DNA from: Palsa-461 sp963768185
GTDB taxonomy: Bacteria > Actinomycetota > Acidimicrobiia > Acidimicrobiales > RAAP-2
Assembly: GCA_963768185.1 (NCBI GenBank)
Contig: CAVYGS010000004.1
Span: 1,426,001-1,490,000, forward strand
DNA: 64,000 nucleotides
Reading direction: 5' to 3'
In this document: one piece after another, positions 9,931-18,366 of the stretch
How the letters are laid out: each line of letters starts with the position of its first letter
How positions within the stretch are numbered: the first letter of the stretch is position 1
The notes under the pieces: generated by a model
Told to the model about the DNA's origin: nothing
The model's input: only the letters and a program-made list of their open reading frames with translations
Databases searched by the model: none
Position numbers and translations under genes: made by a program

Positions 9931-10737
9931 GTGACGCTTCTGGCCAGGGCCCTGATCGGCGATATCTCGTGCCATGGTGAGATCGAAGACGGCCGGTTCC
10001 ACGTCGTGGTCGGTGACGTGTTCGGTCAGCACCGCCGGAATGGCCAGTCGTTCGCGCTCGACGACATCGACCTCGGTGTGCCCTTCGACGATGTGCGGTT
10101 CGTCAATGTGATGGGCGGGTTCAATGCGCCCGGCTCGAGTCGCCCAGCGGACCGCGTGCCGTGGTGGCTTCCGAAGGCGACGCGCTATCCGAGTGGCGAC
10201 CACTGCGAGGTTCAGTACCTGGCTTCTGTGACCGGCCCCCTCAACATGGAGGCTGAGCTGGCCGTCGTCGTCGGGAAGCCGCTGCGAGCGGCGTCGACCG
10301 ACGAGGCGCGCGACGGGATCTTCGGCTGGACCGTGTTCAACGACTGGACCGCGGCCGAGTTCGGCGACTTCTCCTTCGTTGGTCTCTGGGCCACCGGCAA
10401 ATCGATGGACGGGTTCACCTCGTGGGGTCCGTGGATCCGCCGCGACCTCACCGAGGAACGGGTGATGCAGGGCCTCGCCATCAAGGGATACGTGAATGGG
10501 GAAGAGGCCCAGTCCGGGACGACGAAGGACTACACCTTTACGCCGAGCGAGATGCTCAGCCACGTCAGCCACCGCATCAGCCTCTTCCCGGGTGACGTCG
10601 TCGCGTTAGGGACGCCCTACCCGGCGCCAGCCGTGCAAGTGGGGGACGAGATCGTCTGCGAGGTGGAGGAGGTTGGCATTCTGACGAATTACGTCGTTGC
10701 CGACAAGGGTGAGCCGCCGACGCTCCACCCGCGCTGA
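9931..10737 (+). CDS. Fumarylacetoacetate hydrolase-family protein
   Basis: FAH-fold hydrolase or decarboxylase of 268 residues, acting on 1,3-diketo or 2-oxo acids in aromatic catabolism. The metal-site ExE lies in the NMEAELAVVVGKPL stretch, and GWTVFNDWTAAEF supplies the following aspartate; FPGDVVALGTP near the C-terminus is typical. GTG 9931 follows a GAGAGAGG ribosome-binding site, 24 bases after malate synthase, so both are probably co-transcribed. Family members include fumarylpyruvate, acylpyruvate and 2-hydroxyhepta-2,4-diene-1,7-dioate enzymes; the exact substrate cannot be decided from this sequence. Confidence 0.85.
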   Translation: MTLLARALIGDISCHGEIEDGRFHVVVGDVFGQHRRNGQSFALDDIDLGVPFDDVRFVNVMGGFNAPGSSRPADRVPWWLPKATRYPSGDHCEVQYLASVTGPLNMEAELAVVVGKPLRAASTDEARDGIFGWTVFNDWTAAEFGDFSFVGLWATGKSMDGFTSWGPWIRRDLTEERVMQGLAIKGYVNGEEAQSGTTKDYTFTPSEMLSHVSHRISLFPGDVVALGTPYPAPAVQVGDEIVCEVEEVGILTNYVVADKGEPPTLHPR

Positions 10738-10819
10738 GTGCCACTGGCATCGTGATGTCGCACCACAGTGCCAGGGAGTTCGAAGGACAAGGGGAGAACG
10801 TTGATGACCGAAAGCCAAC

Positions 10820-12283
10820 TCAGGCGGTGATCTCCCCGCCGGCAACGACCGGCACCGAGGCGCGCGCCCTGACCGCCATGGTGGGCGCAGCGTCTGCGTC
10901 GCTGACCCGCATCGCTAACCCCGCGCCGACGAGCGACGCCACGACACCGGCGGCGAAGGCCCAGTGGAAGGCAGACACCGGCGGCCGCCCGTGCACGACG
11001 TTGCCGCCGGCCAGCGCGAGGACGGTGGCCAGCAGCGCCACTCCCATCGAGCTCGAGGCCCGTTGGACCACCGAGTAGATCGCCGTGGCGTGCCCGGTGT
11101 CCGCCGAGGAGATCCGGGCGAACGCGGCCGCCTGGCCGGGCAGCATGATGAACGAGGCGCAGACGCCGAGCGCGAAGGTGAGCGCCCGGATCGTCCAGAG
11201 GCTGGTCCCCATCCCGGCCCCGGCAAGGGCCGCGGTCACCGCGGCGAACCCGAGAAAGCCCGTCGTCATGAGACGGCGCGGACCCACATGCGGGTACAGG
11301 CGCGACACCACCTGGGAGCTGAGACCGATCGCCACCGCCTCGGGGAACGTGGACAGTCCAGAGTCGATCGCCGAGATGCCGCGGGCCTCCTGCAAGTAGA
11401 GGGTGACGAACACGAGCGAACCGAAGAACGCGATCGACTGGGGGCCAAGGGTGCTCGCGCAGCGGCGCAGGGTCCGATCGTGCAACAGCCGGAGGTCGAG
11501 CAGCGGGTGCTCGCGCCGGAGTTCCACGAATATGAACGCGACAACGGCTGCCAGCGCCACGAACAGGGTCACGAGGACGGTCGGCGATCCCCAGCCATCC
11601 GTTGGGCCCTCGCCGACTGAGTAGAGCAGCAGCCCAAGGCCAAGGCCGCCGAGGAGCGCGCCCCACCGGTCGAATTGCCCACGGGGCGGCTCGCGGTGTT
11701 CCTCCAAGAAGGCGAGACCGGCCGCAAGTGCGAGCGTGCCGAAGGGGATGTTGACGAGGAAGATCCACCGCCACGACGCCCAGGTGACGAGCGAGCCACC
11801 GATGATCGGCGCGGTCGCCGGTGCGAGCACCATCACCCCGGTGATGATCCGCGCCACCGAGACGCGGCGCTCGGGCGGATAGGCCCGATAGAGCATGGCC
11901 ATCCCGGTCGGCACCATCATGCCGCCGCCCAGACCCTGGAGGACCCGAGTGGCCACGAGCTCGGGCAGGTTGGCCGAAGCGGCGCAGAGCGCCGAGGCAA
12001 CGGTGAACCCGCCGATCGCGCACAGGAACACCCGTTTGGTCCCGAGGCGGTCGCCGAGCCACCCGGACGCCGGCACGCAGATGGCGATGCTCATGAGGTA
12101 CGCGGTGATGACCCACTGGGTGGACGCGAGCGTCGCGTGGAAGTCCCGGCTCAGCGTGGGGAGGGCGACGTTGACGATCTGGGTGTCCATGATGCTCATG
12201 AACATGGCGACCGTGTAGACGAGCGCCGCCGCCCGGGCGTGCGAGACCGGGCGCGTCGAGTCGACTTCGGCGCCCGTGCTCAC
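10820..12283 (-). CDS. MFS transporter, DHA2 (EmrB/QacA) family
   Basis: Proton-driven drug or metabolite efflux pump of 487 residues, with a hydrophobicity pattern suggesting 14 transmembrane helices. Landmarks are the first-helix FMSIMDTQIVNVALPTL, the loop 2-3 motif GWLGDRLGTKRVFL (motif A), and RVLQGLGGGMMVPTGMAM in helices 4-5. It lies 27 bases downstream of the acetyltransferase on the same strand, so the two probably form an operon. It converges with the FAH gene. The substrate is unknown. Confidence 0.9.
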   Translation of the reverse strand: MSTGAEVDSTRPVSHARAAALVYTVAMFMSIMDTQIVNVALPTLSRDFHATLASTQWVITAYLMSIAICVPASGWLGDRLGTKRVFLCAIGGFTVASALCAASANLPELVATRVLQGLGGGMMVPTGMAMLYRAYPPERRVSVARIITGVMVLAPATAPIIGGSLVTWASWRWIFLVNIPFGTLALAAGLAFLEEHREPPRGQFDRWGALLGGLGLGLLLYSVGEGPTDGWGSPTVLVTLFVALAAVVAFIFVELRREHPLLDLRLLHDRTLRRCASTLGPQSIAFFGSLVFVTLYLQEARGISAIDSGLSTFPEAVAIGLSSQVVSRLYPHVGPRRLMTTGFLGFAAVTAALAGAGMGTSLWTIRALTFALGVCASFIMLPGQAAAFARISSADTGHATAIYSVVQRASSSMGVALLATVLALAGGNVVHGRPPVSAFHWAFAAGVVASLVGAGLAMRVSDADAAPTMAVRARASVPVVAGGEITA

Positions 12284-12310
12284 GTCATCCAGATTCGCGC
12301 GATCGCACCG

Positions 12311-13564
12311 CTAGAAGCCGGTTGAGGAGAACGGCGCCGGCCGGCACCCGAACACGGCGTCCGCCCGGGCCAGCGCTCCGGCGACCAGTTCGGTGACGCG
12401 GCCAGGGGCGGCTCTCGTCGCGAGGTCCTGACCACCGAGGAGCGCCGCCCCGAGCTCGGCGACGCCGAGGTGGATCTCAGTCGTCTCGTCGCTCCGGGCG
12501 GCCCGGCAGCTCGAGCCGGCTGGGTTCGCCTCGAGTACCCATCGCCCGGCGGCTGGGTCGGGACCGGGCTGGCCTTGTCGGTCAGTCCAGTTCGGCGCGG
12601 GCTCGACCTCGAGCACGAGCGTGTCCTCGGTGCGATAGCGGCGTGCGGTGAGCGCGGCGGGAACATCGAGGACGCGAATCCACAAGAGGTCCCGCAGCCC
12701 GGTGACCGCCAAGCTGCGCGGGTCTTCCAGGCGCCAGCGAATCGGCTCGTCGACCGGGCGTCCGGCGGTGATCGTGTCGACGAGGTCCACCCCGAGTAGG
12801 TACTGCCACAGTCCGGCTTCGACGTCGGCCGACGCGCCGAAGAGGTCGTCCACGCGAAGCACACTGGGCTCCGACTCGTTCCAGCTGTTCTTGCCCCGAT
12901 ACGCGATGTAGCCGTCGTCGCCGATCACGAAGAACCGCTTGGACGCGCCGCCGCGGCGCTCCTTGGGGTCCCGCCAGATCTCGCCCCAGTACGCGTCGTT
13001 GCGATCGACTTGGCCGGGCCGCGTCCGCCGAAGCCGATCGAAGAGCGCAGGGATGCGCTTCTCGGCCTCTTGGGAGTCGCAGAGCACCAGGTCGAGGTCC
13101 GGCGCCGGCGTCCGCAGGCGGCTCGTCCGCCGAGGCAACGTTAGGTCAAGGGTGGTGGTGGCCCAGCCGAAGCCGAAGCGACCGCAGATGGCCGCCTCCG
13201 AGGCCACCAGCCCCGCGATCGGCTCGCCGCGCTCGATCCCGTTGGTCAGCATGCGACCCATCATCTGGCGCAGGAGTCCCTGTCGGCGGTGCGTCGTGTG
13301 GACGCCGACGCCGCTCACTGCGGTCATCGGCACGACCGGTGCCGGCTCGCCCTCGAGGCCCGGAAGCGTCACGTTGCGGGTGAATACGCAGCTCGTCCCG
13401 ACGAACCGGTCGCCATCGACCGCGACCCAGGTGCGCTCAGGTTCGACGTGGGCGCGCCAATGGAGGGTGGAGTCGTCGTCGGCCTGGGCGAGGAACGGCA
13501 TGTGGAGGGCGCGCGCCCACGCGTCGATCTCACCTGGGTTGATGGTTCGCACCTCGGTTTTCAC
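12311..13564 (-). CDS. Eis-like GNAT-family N-acetyltransferase
   Basis: About 417 residues. An N-terminal GNAT domain has the acetyl-CoA-binding loop VGVHTTHRRQGLLRQMM; a second GNAT-like half and a C-terminal SCP2-like domain complete the enhanced-intracellular-survival (Eis) architecture. Known Eis enzymes acetylate aminoglycosides and polyamines and use the C-terminal carboxylate of a terminal Phe; this protein also ends in Phe (SSTGF). GTG 13564 is preferred over the far upstream ATG because conserved sequence starts at VKTEVRTINPGEIDAW. It is followed after 27 bases by an efflux pump, so a detoxification role is plausible but unproven. It is divergent from the carboxylesterase gene. Confidence 0.82.
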   Translation of the reverse strand: MKTEVRTINPGEIDAWARALHMPFLAQADDDSTLHWRAHVEPERTWVAVDGDRFVGTSCVFTRNVTLPGLEGEPAPVVPMTAVSGVGVHTTHRRQGLLRQMMGRMLTNGIERGEPIAGLVASEAAICGRFGFGWATTTLDLTLPRRTSRLRTPAPDLDLVLCDSQEAEKRIPALFDRLRRTRPGQVDRNDAYWGEIWRDPKERRGGASKRFFVIGDDGYIAYRGKNSWNESEPSVLRVDDLFGASADVEAGLWQYLLGVDLVDTITAGRPVDEPIRWRLEDPRSLAVTGLRDLLWIRVLDVPAALTARRYRTEDTLVLEVEPAPNWTDRQGQPGPDPAAGRWVLEANPAGSSCRAARSDETTEIHLGVAELGAALLGGQDLATRAAPGRVTELVAGALARADAVFGCRPAPFSSTGF

Positions 13565-13673
13565 CGAACCAGTCTGGTCGCTCCAGCGCGACCGGGCCGG
13601 AGCCCGGCCGGGCTGCACAGGACCGAACCCGAGGACGGACCGTAGGGTTGGACGCACGACAAAGGGGGCGGCG

Positions 13674-15191
13674 ATGACCAAGGTGGAGACGGCATCGGGT
13701 GCGTTGGAAGGCGCCCGTGAGGGTGGGCTCGACGTGTACCGGGGGATTCTCTACGCACAGCCCCCGGTCGGGGAGCTGCGCCTCCGTCCCCCGCGGCCGC
13801 CCCAACCGTGGTCCGGCGTCCGGTCGGCGACCGAGTTCGACCCATGGGCGCCGCAGAACGCGGCGGGGGACCCGCTGACCGGCGAGACGGCGGCGGCCCA
13901 AGACGAGGACTGTCTCACCCTCAACGTGTGGACGCCGGGCTCGGAGGGCTCGGGGCGTCCGGTCATGGTCTGGATCCATGGGGGTGGGTTCACCGGGGGA
14001 TCGGGCGCCTCCGCGCTCTACGGCGGCGCGCGGTTGGCCGAGCGCGGCGACGTGGTCGTCGTGACGATCAACTACCGGCTCGGGATCCTCGGCTTCCTCG
14101 CCCACCCCGACCTCGCCGACGAGGAGGTTGGGGGAGCAGCCGGCAACTGGGGCCTGCTCGACCAGGTGGCTGCGCTCGGATGGGTGCGCGAGAACATCGC
14201 GGCGTTCGGCGGGGATCCCGACAACGTGACGATCTTCGGCGAGTCGGCGGGTGGGATGTCGGTCACCGACCTCCTGGCCATGCCGAGGGCACACGGACTG
14301 TTCGGGCGAGCGATCGTGCAGAGCGGCCCGCCCTCGGGGGTGTCGATGGCGACGGCCGAGGAGCACGCGTCCAAGCTGCTCGCGGAGTTCTCCTTCACCG
14401 AGCCCGCCCAGCTCCGTTCGCTGCCCGTCGACGCCCTTCTCGCTGCCCAGGCGACCGTGCTGACCTCCCGCGCAGGGGGAGGGCTCATCCTCGTTCCCGT
14501 CGTCGACGGGGCGAGCATGCCGATCGCACCGCTGCAGGCGTTCGGCGACGGTTCGGCAGCGCGGGTCCCGTTCATGGTCGGGACCAACCGCGACGAGGCC
14601 AAGCTCTTCATGGTTCAGGACCCGAAGAACCGCAATCCCGACGACGACCTTGTGCTGCGTCGCGTGGACCGGGGGCTCGCCTTCGCCGGGATCGAGCTCA
14701 GCCCGGCCCGACTGCTCGACGCTTATCGGAACGCGCGGGCCGACCGTGGCGACCCGACCGACCCGCGCGATCTGTGGTCCGCCATCGAGAGCGACCGGAT
14801 GTTCCGGATCGGCTCGTTGCGGGCGGCCTCCGCCCAGGCCCGGCGGCAACCAGAGACATACTGCTACCTGTTCACCTGGGAGTCACCGGCCATGGGCGGC
14901 GCGCTCGGCGCGTGCCATGCCGTCGAGATCCCCTTCGTTCTCGGCAACCTGGATGTGCCGGGTATGGACCGCTTTGCGGGCTCGGGCCCCGAGGCCGTCG
15001 CGCTCAGCGAGCAGATGATGGACGCCTGGATCGGGTTCGCCTGCTCCGGGAGTCCGTCGCACGCCGGCATCCCGGCGTGGCCAACCTACGACGAGACGAC
15101 CCGCTCCACGATGGTGTTCGGGCGCGCGACGCATCTGGAAGACGCCCCCATGGAAGCCGAGCGCGCGCTGTGGGACGAGGTGGGCGTGTGA
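13674..15191 (+). CDS. Type-B carboxylesterase
   Basis: Serine hydrolase of the acetylcholinesterase/para-nitrobenzyl-esterase family, 505 residues. The oxyanion motif is WIHGGGFTGGSG (about 100-111) and the nucleophile elbow is GESAGG with Ser at about 191. The acid is probably the Glu in GTNRDEAKLF and the base the His in GACHAVEIPF. EDCLTLNVWTP is the family's second signature. ATG 13674 follows AAAGGGGG; the open frame extends far upstream, but only antisense to the acetyltransferase. No signal peptide, so it is cytoplasmic. An LLM oxidoreductase follows 43 bases downstream. Confidence 0.92.
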   Translation: MTKVETASGALEGAREGGLDVYRGILYAQPPVGELRLRPPRPPQPWSGVRSATEFDPWAPQNAAGDPLTGETAAAQDEDCLTLNVWTPGSEGSGRPVMVWIHGGGFTGGSGASALYGGARLAERGDVVVVTINYRLGILGFLAHPDLADEEVGGAAGNWGLLDQVAALGWVRENIAAFGGDPDNVTIFGESAGGMSVTDLLAMPRAHGLFGRAIVQSGPPSGVSMATAEEHASKLLAEFSFTEPAQLRSLPVDALLAAQATVLTSRAGGGLILVPVVDGASMPIAPLQAFGDGSAARVPFMVGTNRDEAKLFMVQDPKNRNPDDDLVLRRVDRGLAFAGIELSPARLLDAYRNARADRGDPTDPRDLWSAIESDRMFRIGSLRAASAQARRQPETYCYLFTWESPAMGGALGACHAVEIPFVLGNLDVPGMDRFAGSGPEAVALSEQMMDAWIGFACSGSPSHAGIPAWPTYDETTRSTMVFGRATHLEDAPMEAERALWDEVGV

Positions 15192-15234
15192 AGCGAGGTC
15201 GGGGCTCGGCGAGCGGTTGCGATACGGTCCGCCT

Positions 15235-16281
15235 GTGAGGTTGGTGACCGGCGTCGGGGGTTGGCCGAAGCAAGCTCCCGAGTCGGCACGGCGGGCCGAG
15301 GAGCTCGGCTTCGACATCGTGACCTGCGGGGAGTTGGCGCACGACTCCATGCTGACCATGGCGCTCGCCGCGACGACCACCGAGCGGGTGGAGCTCCAGA
15401 CCTCGGTCACGATCGCGTTCCCCCGCAGCCCGATGGTGCTGGCGATGGAGGCGTGGGACATCCAGCACCTCTCCGGCGGCCGGTTCAGCATCGGGTTGGG
15501 CACCCAGGTCAAGGGTCACAACGAGCGGCGCTTCGGCGGGACCTGGACCGCCCCGGCGCCTCGGATGCGCGAGTACATCGACATGATGCGGGCGATCTGG
15601 GACTCCTGGCAGCACCACACCATGCCCAACTTCGTCGGCGATCAGTACCGCTACACGCTGATGAGCCCCAACTTCGACCCGGGCCCCATCGAGTACCCGT
15701 TCCCCAAGATCGGCCTCGCCATGGTCGGGTCGGGGATGGCGCGCGTCGGCGGCGAGCGAGCCGACGTGATCATGCCCCACGGCGGGATCATGTCCGACCG
15801 CTACATGCGCGAGGTGCTCCTGCCGGCCGTGCGCAAGGGCCTGGACTCGAGCGGGCGGAGGTGGTCCGACGTCGAGATCGCGGCCAGCGGCTACCTCGTC
15901 CTCTACGACGACGAGAAGGAGATCGAGGAGAAGATGCTCGGCATGCGCCAGGCGCTCTCCTTCTATGGTTCGACGAGGACGTACCACGCGGTCCTGGAGC
16001 TGCACGGGCTCGGGGAGCTCGGACAGAAGCTCCACTCGTTGTCGCTCCAGGGGCGCTGGGACGACATGCGCGAAGCGGTGCCGATCGAAGCGATCGCCGA
16101 ACTCAGCCAGGTCTGCCGCTTCGACGACTTGCCGAGCTTCATCGCCGAGCACCGGGAGTACGCATCGCGGATGAACCTCGCCCTGCCGGTCCGCACGGAA
16201 GCAGAACGCGAGCGGGCGGCGGAACTCATGCGGCGGCTACAGGAGGTCGAGACGCCGCGGGTCCCCGTCGGCCTCGGGTAG
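15235..16281 (+). CDS. LLM-class F420-dependent oxidoreductase
   Basis: Luciferase-like (TIM-barrel) enzyme of 348 residues that probably binds F420, judged by subfamily appearance. Landmarks are RRAEELGFDIVTCGEL, TTTERVELQTSVTIAFPRSP, and WDIQHLSGGRFSIGLGTQV, the LSGGRfxlGlG loop typical of the family. GTG 15235 (VRLVTGVGGWPKQ) is chosen; an in-frame TTG at 15217 would only add an unconserved stretch. It lies 43 bases after the carboxylesterase, so the two may be co-transcribed and act on the same ester-containing substrate. That link is inference. Confidence 0.85.
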   Translation: MRLVTGVGGWPKQAPESARRAEELGFDIVTCGELAHDSMLTMALAATTTERVELQTSVTIAFPRSPMVLAMEAWDIQHLSGGRFSIGLGTQVKGHNERRFGGTWTAPAPRMREYIDMMRAIWDSWQHHTMPNFVGDQYRYTLMSPNFDPGPIEYPFPKIGLAMVGSGMARVGGERADVIMPHGGIMSDRYMREVLLPAVRKGLDSSGRRWSDVEIAASGYLVLYDDEKEIEEKMLGMRQALSFYGSTRTYHAVLELHGLGELGQKLHSLSLQGRWDDMREAVPIEAIAELSQVCRFDDLPSFIAEHREYASRMNLALPVRTEAERERAAELMRRLQEVETPRVPVGLG

Positions 16282-16397
16282 TCGCCGGACCTCGCGACGG
16301 CCCGGCGGAGGCTCCTACTCTCACCTTGTCAAATGACAGGGCAGTCAACAAGGCGTAATGGGGGTTGATGGATTTGCGGTCGCAATCCGGCGGCTGC
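16282..16397. promoter_or_regulatory. Convergent intergenic region with small inverted repeat
   Basis: It separates two convergent genes. The sequence ttgTCAaaTGAca (about 16327-16337) is a short perfect inverted repeat TGTCA-AA-TGACA. It could be an operator-like site or part of a weak bidirectional terminator. No run of T follows on either strand. Confidence 0.3.
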
Positions 16398-16919
16398 CTA
16401 TGAAACAGCCGCGCTCTGTGCAGAAGCGAGGACCCGGTCCGTGTTTGACTGGGCAATCCGGTGGCCGAGAGCAGCTTGGTCCTGGGCCCATGTACTTCCG
16501 CAATCCCAGTCACCCGCACGAATGGACGCGCCTGTAGCCAGCTTCTCAGCTACCGAACGCGACGCGTGGAGCATTGTCCGAAATTCGACACCGTTGAGAG
16601 TCAGCAGGCGTACGGGTGTGATCGAGCCGACGTTGGCCGTTCGGCGAACGGCACCCAAGAGCGCCATTTCTCCGAATATGGCCCCGGGTCCGAGGGTGGC
16701 GAGCTTGGTGCCGTCTCGGTCGACCGTGACCTCACCCTCCAGAACGATGAAACACTCAGCGCCGACGGCACCCTGCTTACATAGCGTCTTGCCAGCGGGC
16801 ACGTCCATCTCCGTCGTCAAGGTTCCTACTTGTCTCAACTCGGTTTGGGTGCAGTCGGAAAAGAGGTCCAGCTGGGACAGTGACCTGACTCTTGGATCGT
16901 TGGCGGTCCGGTGGAACAT
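16398..16919 (-). CDS. Cyclic-nucleotide-binding domain protein
   Basis: A 173-residue protein consisting of one CRP/FNR-type cNMP-binding beta-roll. GEMALLGAVRRTANVGSITP is the phosphate-binding cassette, with the conserved Gly-Glu and Arg, and CFIVLEGEVTVDRDG is the preceding strand-loop. No C-terminal helix-turn-helix is present, so it is not a complete CRP-type regulator; it could sense cAMP and act through a partner. ATG 16919 (MFHRTANDPRVRSL) is preferred to a longer start because the upstream extension is unconserved and cysteine-rich. Confidence 0.8.
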   Translation of the reverse strand: MFHRTANDPRVRSLSQLDLFSDCTQTELRQVGTLTTEMDVPAGKTLCKQGAVGAECFIVLEGEVTVDRDGTKLATLGPGAIFGEMALLGAVRRTANVGSITPVRLLTLNGVEFRTMLHASRSVAEKLATGASIRAGDWDCGSTWAQDQAALGHRIAQSNTDRVLASAQSAAVS

Positions 16920-17167
16920 GGCGCCCCTTGAGCTCGTCGTGATATCGCTATCGCGACGATGACCGGATGCGCAGAAAATGTCTGTGCCCGTTGTTTCACC
17001 AGGAGTGTGCTCTCGAGCACACACCAGTGGCCTCGCGAGGTGCAGCCAGTGTCGGGGGCGAGCGGGTTCAGGTTAGCGGGCGATATCGCCCAGCCGGTCC
17101 AGGTCGGGAACCTCAATTGGGCCCTGACCTCGGCTCGTGAGAGTCGGGATCAGTAGGCTCCCGATCC

Positions 17168-18019
17168 ATGCGGATAGGACTCAGCGGGGGGGGCAACACG
17201 GCGGAGCGAGCCATCGAGCAGGCGACCGAGGCCGAAGCAGACGGCTTTACCAGCCTCTGGTACGCGGGAGCGGCGGGCGGTGGAGACCCTCTTATCCAAA
17301 TGGCGCTGGCCGGTCGAGCGACCACGTCTCTCGAGCTCGGCACCTCGGTGCTCCAGACCTACACCTCCCATCCGGTGCTCCAGGCCAACCGGATCAAGGC
17401 CGTCGCGTCGGCGATCGGGCGTCCCGTCACACTCGGGATAGGACCTTCCCATCAGATCGTGGTCGAGCGCCTCGGTTTCTCCTACCGAGGTGTCGCCCGC
17501 CACGTCGAGGAGTACGTCTCCGCGGTCACCGAGTTGCTCGGGGCCGAGATCCCGGTCCTCGTGGCGGCGCTGGGTCCACGATTGCTCGAAGTCGCCGGTC
17601 GACTCGCCAACGGCACGATCCTCTGGATGGCCAACGCGCAAGCCATCCGGACCCATGTGGCTCCGCGGATCACCGAGGCCGCGAGTGCGGCGGACCGACC
17701 GGCACCCCGCATCGTGGCCGGGCTCCCGGTGGCCGTCCACGACGACGTTGACGAGGCGCGCGCCGTCGCTGCCGAGCAGTTTGCGGCGTACGGGACCCTG
17801 CCCAACTACCAGAGAATCCTCGCGCACGGGGGCGCAACGTCCCCGGCTGAGGTCGTAGTGGTCGGAGATGAGGAGTCGGTCACCAGCCAGATCGAGGAAC
17901 TGTTCACGGCAGGAGCCACCGATGTGTGGGCGGCGCCGTTTGTCGTCGGGGAGGACCGGTCCGGCTCACGCCGCCGAACTCGCGCCCTCCTCAGCGAGCT
18001 TGCGCACCGAAGCCACTGA
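17168..18019 (+). CDS. LLM-class F420-dependent oxidoreductase
   Basis: Short (283 residues) luciferase-like oxidoreductase. It starts MRIGLSGGGNTAERAIEQAT, with ATEAEADGFTSLWYAG and LELGTSVLQTYTSHP as the family's barrel strands, and RPVTLGIGPSHQIVVE in place of the usual LSGGR loop. F420 or FMN would be the cofactor. No ribosome-binding site is obvious, and the start follows an intergenic region of about 250 bases with no other gene. The ISL3 element begins downstream. Confidence 0.82.
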   Translation: MRIGLSGGGNTAERAIEQATEAEADGFTSLWYAGAAGGGDPLIQMALAGRATTSLELGTSVLQTYTSHPVLQANRIKAVASAIGRPVTLGIGPSHQIVVERLGFSYRGVARHVEEYVSAVTELLGAEIPVLVAALGPRLLEVAGRLANGTILWMANAQAIRTHVAPRITEAASAADRPAPRIVAGLPVAVHDDVDEARAVAAEQFAAYGTLPNYQRILAHGGATSPAEVVVVGDEESVTSQIEELFTAGATDVWAAPFVVGEDRSGSRRRTRALLSELAHRSH

Positions 18020-18155
18020 CTCCGTCGAACTGCTCGCGGTTGTGCTTCTTTTTCTGGTCCTTCCGGGTTTTCCATGGGTCCGAACTCATCGGGTTGAGCG
18101 CTCTGTAGCGAGCTGAGATCGTCGATCGGCCCGCCCCAGACGTCCGGGGCCGGTT

Positions 18156-18180
18156 GGTTCAGGTCGGCGGTTCAGGTCGG
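18156..18180 (+). repeat. Tandem 12-bp direct repeat upstream of ISL3 transposase
   Basis: GGTTCAGGTCGG occurs twice, at 18156-18167 and 18169-18180, separated by one base. The second copy continues as ttcttctcg, weakly resembling the inward-read right end of the ISL3 element (ggtcatccggcttctcc, near 19600-19620). It may therefore mark the left end of the element or a transposase-binding site. Confidence 0.5.
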
Positions 18181-18216
18181 TTCTTCTCGACGCCTGTAGT
18201 GGTGCCACTCCTCACT

Positions 18217-18292
18217 CGGTGTCAAGGGTCGCTGCGAGCCTCCGCCTCTCGCTGCGGTTCTCGCTCGGGCTTCGCCTGCCCCCTTGACACCG
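18217..18292 (+). repeat. Perfect 12-bp inverted repeat in ISL3 leader
   Basis: CGGTGTCAAGGG at 18217-18228 is exactly complementary to CCCTTGACACCG at 18281-18292, with 52 bases between. The spacer is itself CT-rich (cctccgcctctcgctgcgg). The structure lies in the transposase leader and could form a large stem-loop that limits read-through transcription or translation of the transposase. It does not correspond to an end of the element. Confidence 0.6.
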
Positions 18293-18366
18293 GGCTCGCC
18301 GTGGCAGAGAGACCGAGGCGGGAGCGACACTGGAGCGTCGCTCCCCGAAACAGACTGGAGACAGCG

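Noticed and set aside
10964..11620. 218-codon plus-strand frame opposite the first MFS transporter
   Set aside because: Charged, low-complexity antisense shadow of transmembrane helices.
13530..14849. 439-codon minus-strand frame opposite the carboxylesterase
   Set aside because: The esterase has all catalytic motifs; the antisense frame has none.
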